A DNA stretch of 57,798 bases, from NCBI GenBank assembly GCA_040755415.1, contig JBFMAZ010000071.1:1-57798 (forward strand). The letters are read 5' to 3'. Shown here one piece after another: positions 52,618 to 57,798 of this stretch (position 1 is its first letter; the number at the start of each line of letters is the position of its first letter). Under the pieces are notes generated by a model, which saw only the letters and a program-made list of their open reading frames with translations, had not been told where the DNA came from and searched no databases. This DNA comes from QYQD01 sp040755415. Lineage in GTDB: Bacteria > Desulfobacterota > QYQD01. A program made the translations under genes and the position numbers.

Positions 52618-54123
52618 ATGAGATACGGATACGAACAATGCATTGTATTAATTGTAGTCGTCCCGCTAATCACCTCTTTCCTTGCGGCGCTGCTGGGGTG
52701 GTTTAAGAGGTGGCTATGTTATCCGTTAGTCCTGGCTGCCTTAGGGATATCTTTTCTATGCTCCCTGGGCATCCTGGACCTGGTCATGGAGAGAGGGACG
52801 ATTCACTACTGGCAAGGGGGCTGGGAGCCGCCCTGGGGCATTGAATATGTAGTAGATCACCTCAACGCCTTTATGCTGGTGATGCTGACTTTTATTGCGC
52901 TCGTGGTAGCCATTTACTCGAAAAAGAGCGTCGAGCAGGAAATTCCTGAAAAGTTGGTCCCCTACTACAGCATCTTTTTGCTCATGGTGACCGGACTCAT
53001 CGGCATTACGGTCACCGGAGACCTCTTTAACGTGTTTGTGTTTCTGGAGATTGCCTCCCTCACCGCCTATGCCCTCATAGCCGTGGGTGAGGACGGGGCG
53101 CCTATGGCGGCATTCAACTATGTAATCATGGGCACCGTAGGGGCCTGTTTTTACTATCTGGGAATTGGCTACGTGTACATTGTGACCGGTTCGCTGAACA
53201 TGGCCGATTTGTCCCAGATGCTACCCGGCCTATATCATAACAAGGCGGTGCTGGTCGGCTTTGCCTTGTTTACGGTGGGAATCGCCGTCAAAATGGGTCT
53301 CTTTCCGTTGCATGTGTGGCTTCCGGACTCATATACCTATGCGCCTTCCGCCAGCAGCGCGGTTATCGCCCCCATGTTCACCAAGGTTATGGCCTACCTC
53401 ATGGTCCGGATTTTCTTTACGTTGTTTAAACCACACTTTTCCATAGACCTGATCCCAATAACCCAGATACTGACTTGGGTGGCGGCCGGCGGCATTATCG
53501 CCGGTTCGATCCTGGCCATCGCCCAGACCGATTTGAAAAGGATGCTGGCCTATTCTTCCATAGCGAACATCGGCTATATCGTACTGGGCATCGGGCTGGC
53601 CAACCGTATGGGCCTTACCGGTGGCTTACTGCACATTTTGAATCATGCCTTTATGAAAGGGACCCTGTTCCTGGTGGCCGGCGGAATAATGTACAAGATG
53701 GGTATGCGGGATATTACGCAGTTCCGGGGGCTGCATAAAAAGATGCCTTTTACCATGGGTGCCTTTACTATCGCCGCCCTATCCATGATCGGCATACCGC
53801 CTACCGGTGGGTTCTTTAGTAAGTTTTATCTAGTCTTAGGCGCGATCGATGCCAAGCAGTGGGCCTTTATAGTGGTTCTGTTGGTCAGCAGTCTGCTCAA
53901 CGCCGTTTATTTCTTCCGGATTATAGAGAATGCCTACCTGGAACCACCGGTGACCGCCTATGCCACCGATGGCGGGACACACGAGGAGATAAAGCGGGAT
54001 GAGCTTCCATTAAGTATGCTCATCCCCACCCTTATTATGGCGACTGGAGTAGTCTTGTTAGGTATCTTTAATGAACGCATTATCGCCTTTATCATTCGCT
54101 TTGCGGTTCCGGCAAGCTTTTAA
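52618..54123 (+). CDS. mrpD: Mrp antiporter subunit D (NuoL/M/N-like), first copy
   Basis: 501-residue proton-translocating subunit, about 14 helices. Key charged positions are present: Glu in FVFLEIASLTAYAL (helix 5) and Lys in AVKMGLFPLHVWLPDSY (helix 7), plus Lys in MFTKVMAYLMVR (helix 8). These residues form the ion path in complex-I-like antiporters. Starts one base after mrpC. Confidence 0.93.
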   Translation: MRYGYEQCIVLIVVVPLITSFLAALLGWFKRWLCYPLVLAALGISFLCSLGILDLVMERGTIHYWQGGWEPPWGIEYVVDHLNAFMLVMLTFIALVVAIYSKKSVEQEIPEKLVPYYSIFLLMVTGLIGITVTGDLFNVFVFLEIASLTAYALIAVGEDGAPMAAFNYVIMGTVGACFYYLGIGYVYIVTGSLNMADLSQMLPGLYHNKAVLVGFALFTVGIAVKMGLFPLHVWLPDSYTYAPSASSAVIAPMFTKVMAYLMVRIFFTLFKPHFSIDLIPITQILTWVAAGGIIAGSILAIAQTDLKRMLAYSSIANIGYIVLGIGLANRMGLTGGLLHILNHAFMKGTLFLVAGGIMYKMGMRDITQFRGLHKKMPFTMGAFTIAALSMIGIPPTGGFFSKFYLVLGAIDAKQWAFIVVLLVSSLLNAVYFFRIIENAYLEPPVTAYATDGGTHEEIKRDELPLSMLIPTLIMATGVVLLGIFNERIIAFIIRFAVPASF

Positions 54124-54138
54124 CCGGGAGGAGACAGG

Positions 54139-55638
54139 ATGGAAACCGTATATTCAATAAAGCCGCTACTTGCTGTTCTGGTATCACTCATCGCTGCCCC
54201 ATTGATTCTTCTTACCGGCGAAAGGCAAAAGAATCTCCGGGAATTCTGGACGATTCTGGCCGCAGTCATTAAATTTTCTATTGTAGTTTCGATGGTTCCA
54301 TTAGTATTGGGCGGGAAGGTTATAGAATATACCATCCTTCCCATAGCCCCCGGCCTCCTTTTGCAATTAAGGGTAGAGCCCTTTGGTATGGTCTTTGCCC
54401 TCCTGTCTTCCACCCTCTGGATCGCTACCTCTTTTTACTCCATAGGCTACATGAGGGGATTGAAGGAACATGCCCAGACACGTTATTTTTTCGCCTTTGC
54501 CATGTGCCTGTCTTCGGCCATCGGCATCGCCTTTTCCGCCAATCTCTTAACCCTGTTCATTTTCTATGAGATCCTGACCATATCCACCTGGCCGTTGGTT
54601 ATTCATAAAGAGACCAAAGAGGCGATTGTAGGCGGCCGAAAATACCTGTTTTATACCCTGATCGCCGGCACTCTTATACTTTTCTCGGCAGCAATGATCT
54701 ATCATCTTACCGGCACCCTTAATTTTACACCGGGCGGCTTTCTGGCCGGTCACGGGACCCCGGCCATGCTGACCTTGCTCCTGATAACTCTTATACTTGG
54801 TTTCGGTGTCAAGGCAGGCATCATGCCCATGCACGAATGGTTGCCTACAGCCATGATAGCCCCCACGCCGGTCAGCGCCCTCCTCCATGCCGTGGCCGTG
54901 GTGAAGGCCGGCGTCTTCGGGTGCCTCAGGGTTATCCTCTATGTCTTTGGTCCCAAGGCTCTCACTGATCTGCAATTGTGGCTGCCCCTGGCCTATTTCG
55001 TCTCCTTCACCATTCTGGCCGCCGGATTGCTGGCCTTGGGACAGGATCATCTCAAGCGGCGGCTGGCATTTTCGACGGTAAACTGCCTTTCTATTATGGT
55101 CCTGGGAGCGGCCTTATTATCGAAGAGCAGTATTACCGGCGGGATCCTCCATATGGCCTTCCATGGTTTTATGAAAATCACCCTCTTTTTCTGTGCCGGG
55201 GCCATATATGTCAAGACCCACAAGGAGTATGTCAGTCAACTGGATGGCCTGGGGAGGCAGATGCCGCTTACCTTCGGCGCCTTTGCTATAGGAGCTATGG
55301 GCTTGGCGGGAGTTCCGCCGGTAAACGGCTTCATAAGCAAATGGTTCCTGTGCCTGGGGGCCTTGGAGGCCAAAGAGATTGTCTTTCTGGTAATACTGCT
55401 GACGAGCGCCCTGCTGGACGTGGCCTTCTTCTTCCCGATTATCTATAAGGCCTTTTTCAAAAAGCCCCTGGACGATGTCAAGCCGCATTTTGACGAGGCC
55501 CCGATGTTTATGGTCGTTCCTCTTACGCTTACGGCCATTATATCTGTCGTTTTGGGGATAGCGCCGGATGCCGGTGTGCACTTTTTCAGAATAGCCAAGC
55601 TGGCTGTGAACAGCATACTAGGATTAGGAGCAGGTTGA
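54139..55638 (+). CDS. Mrp antiporter D-type subunit, second copy
   Basis: 499-residue NuoL/M/N-like subunit with Glu in FIFYEILTISTWPL, Lys in GVKAGIMPMHEWLPTAMIAPTPVSALLHAVAVVKAGV, and a late HxxFKxxLFF-type motif (HGFMKITLFFCAGAI). Preceded by CGGGAGGAGACAGG. Along with MbhD/MbhE-like proteins it may supply the part that MrpA plays in seven-subunit Mrp complexes. The gene overlaps the small one that follows. Confidence 0.92.
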   Translation: METVYSIKPLLAVLVSLIAAPLILLTGERQKNLREFWTILAAVIKFSIVVSMVPLVLGGKVIEYTILPIAPGLLLQLRVEPFGMVFALLSSTLWIATSFYSIGYMRGLKEHAQTRYFFAFAMCLSSAIGIAFSANLLTLFIFYEILTISTWPLVIHKETKEAIVGGRKYLFYTLIAGTLILFSAAMIYHLTGTLNFTPGGFLAGHGTPAMLTLLLITLILGFGVKAGIMPMHEWLPTAMIAPTPVSALLHAVAVVKAGVFGCLRVILYVFGPKALTDLQLWLPLAYFVSFTILAAGLLALGQDHLKRRLAFSTVNCLSIMVLGAALLSKSSITGGILHMAFHGFMKITLFFCAGAIYVKTHKEYVSQLDGLGRQMPLTFGAFAIGAMGLAGVPPVNGFISKWFLCLGALEAKEIVFLVILLTSALLDVAFFFPIIYKAFFKKPLDDVKPHFDEAPMFMVVPLTLTAIISVVLGIAPDAGVHFFRIAKLAVNSILGLGAG

Positions 55639-55640
55639 TT

Positions 55641-55850
55641 ATGGAAGCGAATCTGAAGAAATTATTTTTGGTTCTGGTCGTAGCCTGTATCCCGTTCGGT
55701 CTTTTTATCGGGCATGACCATGTACATTACTTTTGGCATAGGATACCCTCATTTGAGGCCATATTCGGGTTTCTGGGGGCCATAGTGCTGCTTGGCGCGG
55801 CCTTGCTCTTAGGAGCCATAGCCCGCAAGAAGGAGGATTTTTATGACTAA
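55641..55850 (+). CDS. Small membrane protein in the Mrp operon
   Basis: 69 residues with two hydrophobic helices (about 8-22 and 38-60) joined by a histidine-rich loop (GHDHVHYFWHR) and a charged tail. I do not recognise the family. Translation may start at ATG 55641 or at TTG 55635, which overlaps the previous stop; AGGAG lies upstream of both. The stop overlaps the next gene's start. The tight packing suggests a subunit or assembly factor of the complex. Confidence 0.7.
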   Translation: MEANLKKLFLVLVVACIPFGLFIGHDHVHYFWHRIPSFEAIFGFLGAIVLLGAALLLGAIARKKEDFYD

Positions 55851-57603
55851 TCCGGTCCCTCCCTTCATCATATTCATTCTGGGAGCCATGCTGGTGCCTA
55901 TCCTCAGGGGAAGGCTGAGACAGATTTTTTTGCTTTTGCTCCCGGTAATAGGCCTGATCGACATCATAAATCTGCCGGCCGGAACGAGCTGGGTATATGA
56001 CTTTTTGGGCTATGAACTGATATTCGCCCGGGTCGACAAATTAAGCCTGGTCGTCGGCTATATCTTTGTCATTATAGGATTCTTAGGCATCATCTATTCC
56101 CTGCATGTGGAGGAGGCGGGACAGCATGTGGCCGCCCTTATGTACGTAGGGAGTTCTCTTGGCGTCGTCTTTGCGGGCGATTATTTCACCTTGTTCATTT
56201 TTTGGGAGATTATGGCCGCCGCCTCCGTCTTCCTGGTTTGGTACCGCAAGGAGAAAGAGGCCCTCGATGCCGGCTTCAGGTATGTCCTGATGCACCTGTT
56301 CGGCGGCGCATTGCTTTTGGCGGGCATTATCATGCATACCGTCTGGACCGGGTCCATAGCCATACGCACCCCGATGCATGAGCTGCCGTTCTGGCTTATA
56401 ATGTTCGGCTTTGGCCTGAACACCGCCTTCATTCCCATCCATACCTGGCTGCCGGATGCCTATCCCCAGGGGACTATCACCGGCAGCGTCTTCATGTGCG
56501 TTTATACCACAAAAACCGGTGTCTATGTCCTGGCCAGATGTTTTCCGAATATAGATTTCGTGGCCTATATGGGCGGGGCCATGGCCGTCTATGGAGTTGT
56601 CTTCGCCCTGGCCCAGAATGATGCACGTCGGCTCCTTTCCTACCACATTATGAGTCAGGTGGGCTACATGGTGGCCGGGGTTGGAGTGGGCGGAGCCTTG
56701 GGGGTGGATGGGGGCATAGCCCATGTGGTTAATCACATCCTCTATAAGGGGCTGTTGTTCATGTGCATGGGTTCGGTGATCTACATGACCGGCAAAAGGA
56801 AGCTGACTGAGATGGGGGGACTGGCCAAGTATATGCCCGTTACCTGTGTGACCTGCATCATAGCTTCTCTTTCCATCTCCGGTGGCCCCGGTTTTAATGG
56901 CTTTGTGAGTAAAGGTATGGTTATAGCCTCCGCATCAGCGGATCATATGCCCATCCTGGAGTTGATGCTGACTCTGGCCTCGGTGGGCACTTTTCTTTCC
57001 TTTGTCAAACTCTGCTACTTTACATTCTTTGCTAAGAACGAGGAGATCACCGCCCAAGAGGCGCCTTTGAACATGCAAGTGGCGATGGTTGCCACTGCTT
57101 TTCTCTGCGTATTCCTGGGCGTTTATCCGCAGCCACTCCTGGAGTTATTGCCTTATCCGGTTCCGGTTGACTATCACACCTTTACTCCCGGCCATATCCT
57201 GGCGACGATTCAGCTCTTCCTGCTCTCCGGTCTGGTCTTTATGGTGGCCAGGAACTATTTCGCGCCGCATAAGGGGATTGTCCTCGACGTTGACCTCTTC
57301 TACAGAATGGGTGGGCGGATTATCCTGTGGTTCTGCGAGAAGCCGCTCAATGCATTGCGGTCAGGGGTGCAGGGTTTTCTCACCAATGAGGTTGAGGGGA
57401 CCGCGGTTCTCAGCCGGAATCCTTACAGGGCAGGCAGACTCATTAAATCCTATTTCCGCGGCGACCCAAAAGACAAATACGAGGCTGTCCGGAACGAGCC
57501 ATATAACGTGAATTCGTACCGGATACCCATCGGCGTATCGGCCGGTGTGGCCACCATATTCCTGTTTCTTCTTACCCTGATCTATTTCGCCGTCGGGGGA
57601 TGA
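55843..57603 (+). CDS. Mrp antiporter D-type subunit, third copy, with altered helix-7 lysine
   Basis: 586-residue NuoL/M/N-like membrane protein, longer than the other two owing to a C-terminal region (about 480-586) with DVDLFYRMGGRIILWFCEKPLN, as in NuoL/MrpA tails. Glu in LFIFWEIMAAASVF is kept, but the helix-7 Lys reads Asn (GFGLNTAFIPIHTWLPDAY); the helix-8 Lys in TTKTGVYVLAR is kept. I recall this GLN-x-A variant from other antiporter subunit D homologues, so it may be a subfamily trait. Last gene of the cluster in view. Confidence 0.91.
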   Translation: MTNPVPPFIIFILGAMLVPILRGRLRQIFLLLLPVIGLIDIINLPAGTSWVYDFLGYELIFARVDKLSLVVGYIFVIIGFLGIIYSLHVEEAGQHVAALMYVGSSLGVVFAGDYFTLFIFWEIMAAASVFLVWYRKEKEALDAGFRYVLMHLFGGALLLAGIIMHTVWTGSIAIRTPMHELPFWLIMFGFGLNTAFIPIHTWLPDAYPQGTITGSVFMCVYTTKTGVYVLARCFPNIDFVAYMGGAMAVYGVVFALAQNDARRLLSYHIMSQVGYMVAGVGVGGALGVDGGIAHVVNHILYKGLLFMCMGSVIYMTGKRKLTEMGGLAKYMPVTCVTCIIASLSISGGPGFNGFVSKGMVIASASADHMPILELMLTLASVGTFLSFVKLCYFTFFAKNEEITAQEAPLNMQVAMVATAFLCVFLGVYPQPLLELLPYPVPVDYHTFTPGHILATIQLFLLSGLVFMVARNYFAPHKGIVLDVDLFYRMGGRIILWFCEKPLNALRSGVQGFLTNEVEGTAVLSRNPYRAGRLIKSYFRGDPKDKYEAVRNEPYNVNSYRIPIGVSAGVATIFLFLLTLIYFAVGG

Positions 57604-57640
57604 GATCGACCTTTTGTGAGGGGGCTGAGGATCATTCATT

Positions 57641-57671
57641 TTCATCCGGAAAGCTTGGCTTTCCGGATGAA
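57641..57671. repeat. Perfect 14-bp hairpin repeat (TTCATCCGGAAAGC)
   Basis: TTCATCCGGAAAGC, loop TTG, GCTTTCCGGATGAA. No T-run follows, so it is classed with the CATCCG-type palindromes (3959, 40058, 40269) rather than as an intrinsic terminator. Confidence 0.7.
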
Positions 57672-57711
57672 GGGTCTTCGCGTAATCGAGTGGGTAATTT
57701 TTTACTCTTCT

Positions 57712-57760
57712 CTATTCCCCTCTTTGGGAAAGAGGGGTCAGGGGAGATTTTAAAAATCAT
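57712..57760. repeat. C-rich palindrome at the window end
   Basis: CCCCTCTTT-GGG-AAAGAGGGG followed by TCAGGGGAGATTTT, the same build as the elements at 1-100 and 16800-16850. A distal open frame over this stretch is not supported as a gene. Confidence 0.65.
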
Positions 57761-57798
57761 AACTCACTCCATATTTTCTCCAAAACCGCATTAACATT

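Noticed and set aside
57641..57671. Intrinsic terminator of the mrp operon
   Set aside because: The stem is perfect but no T-run follows on either strand; it matches the palindromic repeat family.
57600..57794. Open frame after the last antiporter subunit
   Set aside because: It runs through two palindromic repeats and has no ribosome site or recognisable domain.

Overview
The window reads as a chromosomal segment of a Gram-negative, probably anaerobic Deltaproteobacterium (Desulfobacterota). This is inferred from protein content, not from a search: an F-type ATPase operon opening with two different b-type subunits and lacking the a and c genes, an MCE/MlaD-MlaE envelope operon, MreBCD-PBP2-RodA, a two-component system with a periplasmic c-heme motif and a cysteine-rich cytoplasmic insert, and a large Mrp/Mbh-type membrane antiporter module. 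No rRNA, tRNA, CRISPR array, phage or transposase gene was seen.

Layout. 1-6 kb: cheB, ppsA, and the SAM cycle genes ahcY and metK. 7-14 kb (minus strand): a DUF502 membrane protein, panD-panC, ksgA, a DUF2062 membrane protein, tsaD, fba and fbp. 13.9-14.6 kb: a FadR-like TetR regulator with a FadR-type operator in front of it. 14.7-20.6 kb: the rod-shape operon mreB-mreC-mreD-mrdA-rodA, with a nested inverted-repeat element between mreC and mreD. 20.6-26.7 kb: atpF'-atpF-atpH-atpA-atpG-atpD-atpC with a promoter in front and a clear terminator behind. 26.9-30.9 kb: a GlmU lacking its acetyltransferase domain, RNase R and TrmJ. 31.0-34.8 kb (minus): an Mla-like operon (hypothetical, mlaE, a motif-less MlaF, mlaD, TPR lipoprotein). 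34.9-39.9 kb (minus): a Lon-like protease, a 534-residue protein resembling SidJ-related pseudokinases preceded by a possible 20-residue membrane peptide, and a class II aldolase. 40.1-46.5 kb: a two-component cluster (NtrC-type regulator, heme-motif sensor kinase, REC-PAS-kinase hybrid, single REC protein). 46.5-48.7 kb: two divergent universal stress proteins around a 568-bp regulatory region. 48.8-57.6 kb: an Mrp/Mbh-like operon with three large D-type antiporter subunits and a degenerate NtrC-family protein inside it.

What stands out. Three full-length ATPase homologues within about 18 kb have lost key nucleotide-site residues while the reading frames remain intact: the Mla-operon ABC protein, the AAA part of the Lon-like protease, and the NtrC-family protein inside the Mrp operon. 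The block from 40 to 57.6 kb can be read as one redox or energy-stress module: heme/cysteine sensor kinase, sigma-54 activator, Usp pair with a sigma-54-like promoter and tandem dyads, and an ion-translocating Mrp complex carrying a decayed copy of the activator.

Intergenic DNA is unusually rich in repeats: 7-bp-periodic runs (CAAAGTT, CAAAGCT, GGTCATT, GTTACAA, GATAGCT types) arranged as inverted arms, a palindromic element present three times near metK, ahcY and ksgA, and C-rich elements bounded by CATCCGAAAA-like ends.
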